Positions 35,929 to 44,414 are shown, numbered from the stretch's first letter. The stretch is 64,000 nucleotides of DNA from Streptomyces sp. RKND-216 (GCF_004795255.1 NZ_SSBQ01000002.1:5242001-5306000), one strand, 5' to 3'. Program-made: numbers and translations. The notes: generated by a model from the letters alone, not told the origin.

Positions 35929-36944
35929 CACAGTCCTCCCAGGCTGAGTGCCGTGGCGTCGTCACGGTACTTGCGGTGACGGTGCGCCAGGGCGGCCGGC
36001 AGCAGCTCCGGTGGCAGCCGCAGCAGGAACGGGCTGGGGGCGTGCGACCAGCGGGACGCTATGCCGTCCGAGTAGAGCACCGCCACCTGGCCGGTGCGCA
36101 GCGGCACGCTGCGGACCTGCGGTGTGGGGATGTTCCAGCCCACCACGCCGGGGCGGCCGTCCATCCGGCGATGCTCCTCGCGCGGGGACAGCACGCACAG
36201 CCGCACGTTGCCGACGCCGCAGTACAGGGCGCGGCCCTCGCACAGGCGGAGCAGGCCCACCGCGGCGCCGCGGGTGTGCCGCAGACTCCGGTGCAGCCCC
36301 TGCACGATCTCCGGCAGCGTGCGGTCGGCCAGTCCCTCGAACGCGCGCAGCGCCGTGTGCGCGGCGAGTGCCGCTGGCTCCCCGTGGCCCAGCCCGTCGA
36401 CGACGAGTGCCGTCGGCGCCCCGGCCTCCCCGCCGACGGCGCAGCCGTCCCCGCAGAACTCCTCGCCCTCGGCGGGCAGCCGGACAAGGCCCGTCCGCCT
36501 CACTGCCGGCGGCGTGTCGGGAGCGGTGATCCGCGCGGCCGCGACCGTGCCCTCGCCGGGCTCGGTGCGCACCAGGAACCGGCCGGAGATCCGCTGCACG
36601 GCGCCCAGCCCGGTGCCGAGGGTGCCGGTGGTGGTGTACCCGTCGGAGAGGCACCGGGCGAGTTCGGCCATGCCGGGGCCGCGGTCGGCGGCCAGGATCT
36701 CCAGGCCCGGAACCCCGGGGACCGGCTGAAGGTACACCACACCGTCCACGGCGTGCTTGTCCAGATTGCTGGCCAGCTCGCTGGCCACTGCCCCGGCCTG
36801 GTCGGGCAGCGGGCCGGTCAGTCCGCAACGGACCGCGATCTCCCGCGCCCGGGACGCGGCCAGATGCACGGCGCTGTAGTGGTCGATGCGCACCTCGACC
36901 GTCGGCGACGGCTCCCCGCGGCGGCCGTTCACCGGTCCGCCCAT
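35928..36944 (-). CDS. Fusion of RsbT-like ATPase domain and PP2C (RsbX-like) phosphatase
   Basis: 338 aa in two domains. Residues 15-145 form a GHKL ATPase (VASELASNLDKHAVDGVVYL, AADRGPGMAELARCLSDGYTTTGTLGTGLGAVQRI). Residues 155-338 form a small PP2C domain (ALVVDGLGHGEPAALAAHTALRAFEGL, CGVGNVRLCVL, VLYSDGIASRW) close to RsbX, which resets RsbR and RsbS in the stressosome. It overlaps rsbT by 16 bp and the next gene by one base. The fusion would place the phosphatase under its own nucleotide-binding domain. Confidence 0.9.
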   Translation of the reverse strand: MGGPVNGRRGEPSPTVEVRIDHYSAVHLAASRAREIAVRCGLTGPLPDQAGAVASELASNLDKHAVDGVVYLQPVPGVPGLEILAADRGPGMAELARCLSDGYTTTGTLGTGLGAVQRISGRFLVRTEPGEGTVAAARITAPDTPPAVRRTGLVRLPAEGEEFCGDGCAVGGEAGAPTALVVDGLGHGEPAALAAHTALRAFEGLADRTLPEIVQGLHRSLRHTRGAAVGLLRLCEGRALYCGVGNVRLCVLSPREEHRRMDGRPGVVGWNIPTPQVRSVPLRTGQVAVLYSDGIASRWSHAPSPFLLRLPPELLPAALAHRHRKYRDDATALSLGGL

Positions 36945-37435
36945 CGCACGGCGGTCACCACGGTTCCCTTTCCGGGCGCCGAGCGCACCTCGAAGTCGTG
37001 CATGAGGCGCCGCGCACCGCCCAGGCCGTGCCCGAGCCCGGCACCGGTGGTGAACCCGTCGGTCAGCGCACCCTCCAGGTCGGGGATGCCCGGCCCGTCG
37101 TCGCGCACGGTCAGCCGCAGCCCGGCGCCGCGGGCCTGGCGCAGCGACTCCAGGGTCAGCGTGCCGCCGCCGCCGTGGATGTAGGCGTTGCGGGCGAGTT
37201 CACTGGCCGCCGTCACCACGCGCGTCTGGTCGACCAGGCGGAATCCCAGCGCCTGTGTGGCGGAGCGCACGGCGTGCCGGACCGCCAGCAGGTCCTCCTC
37301 GGTGCGCACCGGGTACGACTCCGACGAGGAGTCGGGCGAGGCTCCCGCCCCGGTCCGCTGGTGCCCGATCCGGTGGCCGGGGGCGCCTCCCGACCGGGAA
37401 TGCGGCGCGTCACGCGGATCGTCGGGGAGGGTCAC
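36929..37435 (-). CDS. rsbT: RsbT-like serine/threonine kinase of the stressosome
   Basis: 168 aa with about 40 extra N-terminal residues (polar, Pro/Ser/Arg-rich). The GHKL kinase core is at 43-168: VRTEEDLLAVRHAVRSATQALGF, N-box VVTAASELARNAYIHGGGG, G1 VRDDGPGIPDLEGALTDGFTTGAGLGHGLGGARRLM. The last stretch is the RsbT-type ATP lid. It should phosphorylate RsbS and RsbR, then leave to activate a PP2C phosphatase. Its start overlaps the rsbS stop (ATGA), as in known rsbRST operons. Confidence 0.92.
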   Translation of the reverse strand: MTLPDDPRDAPHSRSGGAPGHRIGHQRTGAGASPDSSSESYPVRTEEDLLAVRHAVRSATQALGFRLVDQTRVVTAASELARNAYIHGGGGTLTLESLRQARGAGLRLTVRDDGPGIPDLEGALTDGFTTGAGLGHGLGGARRLMHDFEVRSAPGKGTVVTAVRWADR

Positions 37436-37905
37436 TCCTCGGTCACCCTCTCGCCGTCACCGTCGCTTTGCGGGTCGGGCCGGGCGCCCTCCCAGGTCTG
37501 CCGCCAGCCGAGCGCGGCCATACCCGTCTCGGCGTTCAGCGCGGTCTCCACTCCGGTGAGTTCGATGCCGAGCTCCACCAGGGTGATGGCCACCGGCGGC
37601 CGCATCCCGGCCACGATCACCCGCGCACCGAGCAGTTGGGCCATGGTGCTCAGCTCCATCAGCGCGCGCGCCACGAACGAGTCGATGATCTCCACACGGG
37701 AGATGTCCAGCAGCACCCCGCGGGCACGGTCGGAGACGATCCGGGTGGTCAGCTCGTCCGCCAGTGCCATGGCGGTGGTGTCGTCGAGTTCGCTGAGCAG
37801 TCCGGTGACGAGTGTGTCGCCGAGCCGGAGGATCGGCAGCGTGCCGGCGCTCGCGGCGTTCTCCGGGAAGGGCACCGGGGGCCGCGCCGGGAGGGAGTCA
37901 GCCAC
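37432..37905 (-). CDS. rsbS: RsbS-like STAS-domain stressosome protein
   Basis: 157 aa. The STAS domain is at 20-130: PILRLGDTLVTGLLSELDDTTAMALADELTTRI, GVLLDISRVEIIDSFVARALMELSTMAQLLGARVIVAGMRP. The serine of IIDSFVAR is at the usual RsbT phosphorylation position. N- and C-terminal tails of about 20 residues are longer than in Bacillus RsbS. It overlaps rsbT (4 bp) and rsbR (8 bp), so the three are translated in step. Confidence 0.92.
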   Translation of the reverse strand: MADSLPARPPVPFPENAASAGTLPILRLGDTLVTGLLSELDDTTAMALADELTTRIVSDRARGVLLDISRVEIIDSFVARALMELSTMAQLLGARVIVAGMRPPVAITLVELGIELTGVETALNAETGMAALGWRQTWEGARPDPQSDGDGERVTEE

Positions 37906-38773
37906 GGGCGCCGCTCCGCGGATCCGCCTGCCGCGAGGTGAGCTCCATCGCGGTCTCCAGCGCGTCGGCGAGGGTGGCCCGGGTCAGGATGTCCGACAGG
38001 TCGATGCCCAGCTGCACGATGGTCTGCGCGATGCCCGGCTGGATGCCGCTGATGACGCAGTCCGCGCCCATCATGCGGACCGCCTTCACCGTCTGCATCA
38101 GGTGCTGCGCGACGGAGGTGTCGACCGTCGGCACACCGGTGATGTCGATGATGGCCACGGACGCCTCGTGCTGCTGGATGGCCTCCAGCAGGTTCTCCAT
38201 CACCACCTGGCTGCGCGCGGTGTCCAGGTTGCCGATCAGCGGCACCGCCAGCACCTGGCGCCACAGGCGGACCACCGGCGTCGAGAGTTCGAGCAGCTGA
38301 CGGCTCTGCCGCCGGATGATCTCCTCGCGCCCGTCCACGAACGTCTCGAAGCACAGCGCGCCCGAGGCGTCGAGGATGCGGCTGACCAGCAGTGCCGCGG
38401 CGAGCATCTGCCGGCCTTCGACCAACTCCTCCTGCACGGCCTCCAGCAGGGCTTCCTTGAGCTGCATCACCGCCAGCGACGTCACCGTCGGTGAGGCGCC
38501 TGCCCGCGCCCGGCGCAGCGACAGGTCGACCACCACGTCGCGCAACCCGGCGTGCTCGAGGATGATGCGCTCCGCCGGCAGCCCGGCGGAGAGCGCCGAA
38601 CCCAGCGCCGTCACCAGGGCGTCCGCATCCTCGTGCAGCTCCGACTCGACCAGGCCGTCGTGCAGCCCGGACCGCTCCACCTGCAGCTGCACCCAGCGGT
38701 CGGCGATCTCGGTGCCGCGCTGCGACAGCACCTCGCTCAGGCGATCCCGAACAGCAGACTCCGTGACACTCAT
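37898..38773 (-). CDS. rsbR: RsbR-like stressosome sensor protein
   Basis: 291 aa. The N-terminal non-haem-globin-like sensory helix bundle (about 1-150) starts VRDRLSEVLSQRGTEIADRWVQLQ. The C-terminal STAS domain (about 170-280) contains VVRLWRQVLAVPLIGNLDTARSQVV and VAIIDITGVPTVDTSVAQHLMQTVKAV. The threonine of VDTSVAQHL is at the conserved RsbT target site. The ligand or signal is unknown. It is first gene of the cluster; a strong terminator-like hairpin separates it from ppx. Confidence 0.92.
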   Translation of the reverse strand: MSVTESAVRDRLSEVLSQRGTEIADRWVQLQVERSGLHDGLVESELHEDADALVTALGSALSAGLPAERIILEHAGLRDVVVDLSLRRARAGASPTVTSLAVMQLKEALLEAVQEELVEGRQMLAAALLVSRILDASGALCFETFVDGREEIIRRQSRQLLELSTPVVRLWRQVLAVPLIGNLDTARSQVVMENLLEAIQQHEASVAIIDITGVPTVDTSVAQHLMQTVKAVRMMGADCVISGIQPGIAQTIVQLGIDLSDILTRATLADALETAMELTSRQADPRSGARG

Positions 38774-38823
38774 GCCCGAACTCTGCCACACCCCGGTGCC
38801 GGCTCCCTCCGCAGTGGGCCTGT

Positions 38824-38854
38824 GCGGCCCCGGGACGGGCCGTCCCGGGGCCGC
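38824..38854. terminator. Perfect 14-bp hairpin after ppx, upstream of rsbR
   Basis: GCGGCCCCGGGACG and its complement with loop GGC. It lies 17 nt after the leftward ppx gene and 51 nt before rsbR, so it should stop read-through into the stressosome operon. Confidence 0.8.
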
Positions 38855-38870
38855 CCGCCGACTCCGACGC

Positions 38871-39797
38871 TCACCGCTCCAGTTCCGCCAGGCGCTGCAG
38901 CAGCAGGCCCTCCCGCACCGCCCACGGGCAGACGGTGACCGAAGCCAGATCCAGCTGCCGCATCGCGGTGTGCGCCACCACGGCACCGGCCAGCGCCTGC
39001 CGACTGCGCGGCCGGCTGATGCCGGGCAGCTTCGCGCGCTCGGCGGCCGGCAGGCCGGCCAGTATCGTCACCGCCTTCCGCAGGTCGGCGCGGGACAACT
39101 CACGCGGCACGTGGACGCCCTTCTTGGCGGGCGGCGCCCCGCACAGCCGGGCCAGCTGCTGGAACGTACGCGACGTCGCCACGGCTGTCAGCGGCTCCGC
39201 GGCGCGCACGCGGGCGGAGACCTCCCGCAGCTGCTCTTCTGCCCGGCAGCGGACGGCCTTCACCGCACGCTTCGGAGGCGGGTCGGCGCGGCCGAAGTAC
39301 CGCCGGGTCAGCCGACCCGCGCCCAACGGCATCGAGGCCGCGAAGTCCGGCACCCCGGTCCCGCCGAAGGCGATCTCGAGCGACCCGCCTCCGATGTCCA
39401 GGACGACCATCGGCCCGGCCCGCCAGCCCATCCAGGCCCGTGCGGCCAAGAACGTCAACTCCGCCTCACGTTCCCCCGACATCACCCGCAACTCCAGCCC
39501 CGTCTCGGCCAGGACCGCGTTCAGCACCTCGTCCCGGTTCGGCGCGTCCCGGATGATCGCCGTCGCGAAGGCGTCCAGGTCCGCGACGCCCCAGCTCTCC
39601 GCCTCCTTGCGGGCGTCGGCCACCGCGTCGGCCAGCAGGGTGATCGCGCACGAGGGCAACCGCCCGTCCCGCTCGACCAACTCCGCCAGCCGAAGCCGCT
39701 GCTTGGCCGTGTGCACCCCTGTCGGCACCGCCCCGTCGAGGTCCGCGACCTCCAGCCGCACCGTGTTCGATCCCGCATCCAGCACACCCACTCGCAT
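38871..39797 (-). CDS. ppx: Exopolyphosphatase / pppGpp phosphohydrolase (Ppx/GppA family)
   Basis: 308-aa ASKHA-fold phosphatase that removes terminal phosphate from polyphosphate or (p)ppGpp. The phosphate 1 loop is VLDAGSNTVRLEVAD (residues 5-19), adenosine-type loop MVVLDIGGGSLEIAFGG (about 135-150), and the catalytic Glu is in SGEREAELTF. The C-terminal lobe ends ISRPRSRQALAGAVVAHTAMRQLDLASVTVCPWAVREGLL, usual for actinobacterial Ppx1-type short proteins without a C-terminal HD domain. ATG 39797 gives the family start MRVGVLDAGSNT. It is near, but separately transcribed from, the stressosome operon. Confidence 0.93.
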   Translation of the reverse strand: MRVGVLDAGSNTVRLEVADLDGAVPTGVHTAKQRLRLAELVERDGRLPSCAITLLADAVADARKEAESWGVADLDAFATAIIRDAPNRDEVLNAVLAETGLELRVMSGEREAELTFLAARAWMGWRAGPMVVLDIGGGSLEIAFGGTGVPDFAASMPLGAGRLTRRYFGRADPPPKRAVKAVRCRAEEQLREVSARVRAAEPLTAVATSRTFQQLARLCGAPPAKKGVHVPRELSRADLRKAVTILAGLPAAERAKLPGISRPRSRQALAGAVVAHTAMRQLDLASVTVCPWAVREGLLLQRLAELER

Positions 39798-39931
39798 GCG
39801 CTCGTGCGTACCCGCACCGGGCACGGAACACCCGTCGCCCTCCGGGTGCACTCCGCCGAACACCGGGTACGCGACACGGTGTACGCGGGTTCCGCGACGA
39901 CATGCGGACCCACGGAGAGGAGAGAGACGCC

Positions 39932-40150
39932 ATGGCGATCACCTTCCGCCGCAGCATCCGCATCCTGCCGGGAGTGCGGTTCAACCTGAACCGCCGGTCC
40001 TGGTCGCTGACCGTCGGCTCGCGGCGTGGTCCGAAGCACACCTGGTCCTCCACCGGTCGCCGCACGACCAGCTACGACCTGCCCGGGCCGTTCGGCTACC
40101 GCCGCTCCCACCGCTCGCGCCGCGGCGGCGGGCGGACCGCCAGCCGCTGA
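39932..40150 (+). CDS. DUF4236 small protein
   Basis: 72-aa basic protein with the DUF4236 pattern: ITFRRSIRILPGVRFNLNRR, then SLTVGSRRGPKHTWSSTGRRTTSYDLPGPFGYRR. GGAGAGGAG precedes the ATG. The family function is unknown. A GGGTAC (39865-39870), which resembles a SigB/F-type -10 element, lies 61 nt upstream and could tie it to the sigma factor encoded in this region; this is weak evidence. Confidence 0.85.
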   Translation: MAITFRRSIRILPGVRFNLNRRSWSLTVGSRRGPKHTWSSTGRRTTSYDLPGPFGYRRSHRSRRGGGRTASR

Positions 40151-40187
40151 GACGCCTGGGCCGGCCCTCCTGGTGGTCCCGAACCGG

Positions 40188-41348
40188 TCAGGTCATGGCG
40201 TCGACGCCCGTCAGGGCGCGGCCGATGAGGAGCTTCTGCACCTGCGAGGTGCCCTCGTAGAGCGTCAGCACCCGGGCGTCGCGCAGGTACTTGCCGACCG
40301 GGTACTCGTCGATGTAGCCGTAGCCGCCGAAGACCTGGAGGCAGTTGTTGCTCACCCGCACGGCCGTCTCCGCGGCGTGGTACTTGGCGGTCGAGGCGTC
40401 GGTGCCGTAGTCCCGGGGCCCGAGCCCCGCGTCGGCCATGCGCGCCACGTGGTGGGTGAGCAGCCGGGACGCCTGAACGTCGACGGCCGAGTCCGCGAGG
40501 AGTTCCTGCACGAGCTGGAACGAGGCGATGGGCCGCCCGAACTGGGTCCGCTCGGTGGCGTAACCGACGGCGGCGTCCAGCGCGGCCTGGGCGACCCCCA
40601 CCGCGCCTGCGGCCACCGAGACGCGGCCGCGGGACAGCGCTCCGAGGGCGATGCCCAGCCCTTTGTCCACCGGCCCGAGGCGGGCCGCGTCCGGGACGCG
40701 GACGCCCTCGTAGGCGAGTTCCGCGGTGGCCTGGCCGCGCAGGCCCAGCTTGCCGTGGATCTCGCGGGCGGTGAAGCCCGGCCGATCGGTCGGCACCAGG
40801 AACGCGGTGACGCCTCTGTCGCTCGTCCGGGCGAAGGTGAGCGCCACCCCGGCCACCGAGCCGTTGGTGATGAAGGTCTTGGTCCCGTCGAGCACCCAGT
40901 CGTCGCCGTCCCGGGTGGCCCGGGTGGTCAGCGACGCGGCGTCCGACCCCGTTCCCGGCTCAGTGAGAGCGAAGCAGCCGAGCGTCTCCCCAGCGGCCAG
41001 CCGCGGCAGCCACTCCGCCCGCTGCGCCGCGCTGCCGTGCGCGGCGACGGTCTTGGCGACCAGCCCGAGGGAGACGGACACGATGCCGCGCACTGCGGAG
41101 TCACCTCGGCCGAGTTCCTCGGTGACCAGCGTGTAGGACAGCATGTCCGCGTCCACGCCGCCGTGTTCCTCGGGGAGCGTCAGGCCCAGGAAGCCCAGCG
41201 CGCCGAGCGCGTGCACGATGCCGGGATCGACCCGCTCGGCGCGGTCCCATTCGCGGGCGTGCGGCACGATCTCGGCGTCGACGAAGCGGGCCGCCATGGC
41301 CCGGAATTCGCGCTGCGTGCCGGTGAGTCCGAAGTCGCGTGCGAGCAC
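40188..41348 (-). CDS. Acyl-CoA dehydrogenase
   Basis: 386-aa FAD enzyme that makes a 2,3-enoyl-CoA. The signature loops are CFALTEPGTGSDAASLTTRA (about 130) and WVLDGTKTFITNG. The C-terminus holds the flavin-binding QVFGGYGYIDEYPVGKYLRDARV, then TLYEGTSQVQKLLIGRAL with the catalytic glutamate. This is a classical short/medium-chain type, unlike the ACAD10/11-type enzyme elsewhere in the window. GTG start. It follows the CoA-transferase genes by 94 nt in the same direction, so the CoA ester made by them is its likely substrate. Confidence 0.94.
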   Translation of the reverse strand: MLARDFGLTGTQREFRAMAARFVDAEIVPHAREWDRAERVDPGIVHALGALGFLGLTLPEEHGGVDADMLSYTLVTEELGRGDSAVRGIVSVSLGLVAKTVAAHGSAAQRAEWLPRLAAGETLGCFALTEPGTGSDAASLTTRATRDGDDWVLDGTKTFITNGSVAGVALTFARTSDRGVTAFLVPTDRPGFTAREIHGKLGLRGQATAELAYEGVRVPDAARLGPVDKGLGIALGALSRGRVSVAAGAVGVAQAALDAAVGYATERTQFGRPIASFQLVQELLADSAVDVQASRLLTHHVARMADAGLGPRDYGTDASTAKYHAAETAVRVSNNCLQVFGGYGYIDEYPVGKYLRDARVLTLYEGTSQVQKLLIGRALTGVDAMT

Positions 41349-41442
41349 GGTGCCTGCCTCCTGGTCGGTGGTCGCGCCCGGCCCTCGGGCCGGACCGGTC
41401 GGTGCGCGCAGGGCCCGCGCGGTGCGGCCGGGCCCCGCCGGT

Positions 41443-42222
41443 TCAGCGCAGGTACACGCGGTCGGGGTCGACGGTGTCCCGCAGCAGGTGCAGTTCGTCG
41501 GCGGTCGGGGGCTCGACGGTGGTCACCGAGTCGGCCACCCGCAGGTCCCAGCCGGTCGCGCGGCGCACCTGGGCGACGGTCACACCGGGATGCACGGCGA
41601 CCAGCGTCAGTTCGTCGCCCGCCCCGTTCCGGGCGAGGACGCCGAGGTCGGTGACGACCCGCGTGACCCCGGCGCCGCGTGGGGTGACGCCCTCCCGCAG
41701 TGCCCGGTCCGGCCCCGGTGAGGTGCAGAAGTCGAGGCTGTCGGTGAGCGACCGGGGATCGTGGCGGCGCATCACGACGAAGACCTCGTGGGCACCGGCC
41801 ATCACCTCCATCGCCCCGCCCGGTCCGGGCAGCCGCACTCCGGGCCGGTGCCAGTCGCCGATCACCGAGGAGTTCAGGTTGCCCCACCTGTCGATCTGGG
41901 CCGCGCCGAGGAACCCGACGTCGATGTGGCCGCCTTGCAGCACGTAGCCGAACAGCGCGGGCATGGGGAGGACGGCCTCGGCGCCGGTGACCAGGACGGC
42001 GTCGGCGATGGTCTCCGGAAGGTGCGAGGGGTGCGCGCCGCACACCCCGGACTCGTAGACGATCTCCAGCCGCGGGGCGACGGTCAGATGGGCCAGCGAG
42101 GCGGCCAGCGTCGGCAGCCCGATCCCGGCGAACACCGTACGCCGGGCGGCGAGTTCGCGGGACGCCGCGACCGCGATCAGCTCCGAGGACGTCACGGCTG
42201 CCCTCGTGGGAGCGGATGGCAT
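41443..42222 (-). CDS. CoA-transferase beta subunit (class I; PcaJ/GctB/IpdB-like)
   Basis: 259 aa. Residues about 25-60 include RRTVFAGIGLPTLAASLAH and LEIVYESGVCGAHPSHLPE. The glutamate of YESG is the expected position of the class I catalytic residue. Downstream GGHIDVGFLGAAQIDRWGNLNSSVIG and VVMRRHDPRSL fit the family. It has AAGGAG 8 nt before ATG. IpdB-like ring hydrolases have the same fold, so transfer versus hydrolysis cannot be decided here. It pairs with the alpha gene just upstream (29-nt gap). Confidence 0.9.
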   Translation of the reverse strand: MPSAPTRAAVTSSELIAVAASRELAARRTVFAGIGLPTLAASLAHLTVAPRLEIVYESGVCGAHPSHLPETIADAVLVTGAEAVLPMPALFGYVLQGGHIDVGFLGAAQIDRWGNLNSSVIGDWHRPGVRLPGPGGAMEVMAGAHEVFVVMRRHDPRSLTDSLDFCTSPGPDRALREGVTPRGAGVTRVVTDLGVLARNGAGDELTLVAVHPGVTVAQVRRATGWDLRVADSVTTVEPPTADELHLLRDTVDPDRVYLR

Positions 42223-42251
42223 GGGCGGTTCTCCTTCGCGGTGGCGGGCGG

Positions 42252-43181
42252 TCACAGGCGCCGCCCGTAGTTCACGGGGAGGCTGAATGCCTCTCCGACG
42301 GCCAGCGCCGACCAGTGCTCCTCGCCGAGCAGGGCCACGTATGCGGCGTGGTCCGTCGTGCCGTGCACCCACTCGGCCATCCAGTCCTTCAGACGCGCCG
42401 GATCGCGGCTGATCCGCGACCACGACCGGTAGAAGGCGTTGTCGCGGTCGTAGTAGCCCTGTGCGAACGACGGGTGCGCGCCGCGGGGGCACGCGACGAC
42501 GGCGTCCACCGCGTGTGCCGGGATCACGGTCCGGTTGGGATCGGAGCGCACCACCTCGTCGTCGACGACCTCCTCGACCACCACCACCGCCCGGGCCGCG
42601 GCGTACACCGCCTCCGCCTGGACGCCGGTGAGCCCCCAGATCTGGGTGTTGCCGCTGCGGTCGGCGCGCTGCGCGTGCACGAAGGTCACGTCCGGGTGCA
42701 CCGGAGGCACCACGTAGACCTGCTCCCGCTCGCCGTCGGGCCCGGGGTAGGGCGAGGCGACCGTGCGCAGGCCCGGGTTGACGGACGGGAGGTCGCTGCC
42801 GGCGTACGAGCGCAGCGGATGGAAGGGAAGGCCGGACGCTCCGGCCAGGTAGCGGCACACCATCCCGTAGTGGCTGTACTCCTCGAACGCGAGCGGCTCC
42901 GGCTCGCCCGACTCGACCCGGCGGCGCAGCTCGCCGAGCGACCCGGCCGAGGAGTTGCCCACGAAGGAGGAGACGAGCTTCGACACGCACCCGCCGGCCA
43001 GCATCTGGTCCACCACGATGTCGGCGGTCATGCGCACCACCGTCAGGTCGCGCCGTCCCTGACGGACGATCTCGTGTCCGGCGGCCGTCGGGATCAGGTG
43101 GGTGAAGCCTTCCAGGCAGACCGTGGCGCCGTCGTGCACGAAGGCCGCGACGGCCTCCCGCATCGTCATGGTCTTGTCCAC
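42252..43181 (-). CDS. CoA-transferase alpha subunit (class I; PcaI/GctA/IpdA-like)
   Basis: 309 aa. The N-terminus MTMREAVAAFVHDGATVCLEGFTHLIPTAAGHEIVRQGRRDLTVVRMTADIV is the family hallmark. Later VYVVPPVHPDVTFVHAQRADRSGNTQIWGL and VVEEVVDDEVVRSDPNRTVIP confirm it. It is the first gene of a leftward operon (alpha, beta, acyl-CoA dehydrogenase) and diverges from a LysR gene. The substrate is unknown; the whole locus suggests uptake and CoA activation of an organic acid. A possible LysR-regulated motif lies 57-72 nt upstream. Confidence 0.92.
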   Translation of the reverse strand: MDKTMTMREAVAAFVHDGATVCLEGFTHLIPTAAGHEIVRQGRRDLTVVRMTADIVVDQMLAGGCVSKLVSSFVGNSSAGSLGELRRRVESGEPEPLAFEEYSHYGMVCRYLAGASGLPFHPLRSYAGSDLPSVNPGLRTVASPYPGPDGEREQVYVVPPVHPDVTFVHAQRADRSGNTQIWGLTGVQAEAVYAAARAVVVVEEVVDDEVVRSDPNRTVIPAHAVDAVVACPRGAHPSFAQGYYDRDNAFYRSWSRISRDPARLKDWMAEWVHGTTDHAAYVALLGEEHWSALAVGEAFSLPVNYGRRL

Positions 43182-43237
43182 GAAGGGCTCCTCGGCGTCG
43201 CGGTCGGGCGTTCCACGCTGCCAGCCGCCATTGATTA

Positions 43238-43253
43238 GTGTCCAATACCGAAT
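43238..43253. promoter_or_regulatory. Shared motif in the LysR/CoA-transferase intergenic region
   Basis: On the minus strand ATTCGGTATTGGACAC; the transporter promoter has ATTCAGTATTGGACCC (14 of 16 identical). An outer TTGATT/AATCAA pair (43231-43236 and 43261-43266) surrounds it. Likely a LysR site or a LysR-dependent promoter element. Confidence 0.5.
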
Positions 43254-43356
43254 TAAGGTCGAATCAAGATGCCAGAGAGATGAATGTAGGGGTGGACCCG
43301 GCGCCGCCGGGTGCGCCGCAGGTCGCCCCGGGCGATGGAAACGGACCGGAACGACG

Positions 43357-44268
43357 ATGGAACTGCGCTACCTCACGGCTTTCGTCGCCGTGGCCGAGGA
43401 ACTGCACTTCGGGCGCGCGGCCAAGCGGCTCCAGATGGCACAGCCTCCGCTGAGCCAGCAGATCCGCCAGCTCGAGCGGGAACTCGGCGTCCAGCTCTTC
43501 GAACGCAACACCCGCTCGGTGCGGCTGACCAGCGCCGGCCGATCCTTCCTCGAGCCGGTGCACACCGTGCTCCGCGATCTCGACCTCGCCACCCGGGCCG
43601 CGAAGGCCGCCGGACGCGGCGAGTACGGGCGGGTCACCGTCGGGTTCGCCGGCGCCTCCAGCCACGAGACGCTGCCGCTCCTCACCCGCGCCGTGCGCCT
43701 GGCCCACCCCGGCATCGAACTGGCCATGCAGGGCCAGACCTACGCCCACGTCGCGCTGGAACGCGTCGCCGACGGCTCCCTCGACCTCGGCTTCGTCCGC
43801 CTGCCCGCCGACCGTCCCGGCGTGCGGACCCGGGTGATCTCCGAGGAGGAACTCGTCTGCGCCCTCCCCTCGGACCACCGGCTGGCGGGCCTGAGCGCCA
43901 TCGCCCCGGCGGACCTCGCGGACGACCCTTTCGTCAGCTTCCCCGCCAACGCCGGGTCCTCGCTGCGCGACGCGGCCGTACGCACCTGCGAGGAGGCGGG
44001 CTTCCGGCCGCGCATCGTGCAGGAGGCGCCCGACTCGCACACCATCCTCGCCCTCGTGGCCGCCGGCGTCGGCGTGACGCTCACCCTCACCTCCTGCCAG
44101 CACATCCAGCAGACCGGGCTGGTCTACCGGCCGCTGGCCGGCTCCCCGGTGCGACTTCAGGCCGCCCTCGCGTGGCGGCGGGACAATCCGTCGGCCGCCC
44201 TGCGCACGGTCCTCGCCGTCGCCCAGGACGCGCTGCCCGTCCCCGCGCCCGCCGCCCGGCGGGACTGA
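43357..44268 (+). CDS. LysR-family regulator
   Basis: 303 aa. The winged HTH is at 1-60 (MELRYLTAFVAVAEELHFGRAAKRLQMAQPPLSQQIRQLERELGVQLFERNTRSVRLT). The effector domain of periplasmic-binding-protein fold is at 92-290 (VTVGFAGASSHETLPLLTRAVRLAHPGIELAMQGQTYAHVALERVADGSLDLGFVRLPA). It resembles BenM/CatM-type aromatic or organic-acid sensors. It lies between a divergent CoA-transferase operon and a downstream MHS transporter whose promoters share a 16-bp motif, so it probably controls both. Confidence 0.93.
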   Translation: MELRYLTAFVAVAEELHFGRAAKRLQMAQPPLSQQIRQLERELGVQLFERNTRSVRLTSAGRSFLEPVHTVLRDLDLATRAAKAAGRGEYGRVTVGFAGASSHETLPLLTRAVRLAHPGIELAMQGQTYAHVALERVADGSLDLGFVRLPADRPGVRTRVISEEELVCALPSDHRLAGLSAIAPADLADDPFVSFPANAGSSLRDAAVRTCEEAGFRPRIVQEAPDSHTILALVAAGVGVTLTLTSCQHIQQTGLVYRPLAGSPVRLQAALAWRRDNPSAALRTVLAVAQDALPVPAPAARRD

Positions 44269-44398
44269 CTGTCCCCGCGCCAAAACGCGGCACCCTCGCC
44301 GGCGGGCGGCCGCGTGTCGTGCCGGCCGCGTCCAGGGCGCCCTGTCCGTGGCCGAATCCCGTCGGCAGTGAGACGGAGAGCGTCTCACTGCATCAGCG

Positions 44399-44414
44399 AT
44401 TCAGTATTGGACCC
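44399..44414 (+). promoter_or_regulatory. Motif ATTCAGTATTGGACCC upstream of the transporter gene
   Basis: Differs at 2 of 16 positions from the motif at 43238-43253, and has the same orientation relative to the downstream gene in each case. It is 109 nt upstream of the transporter start. Confidence 0.5.
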
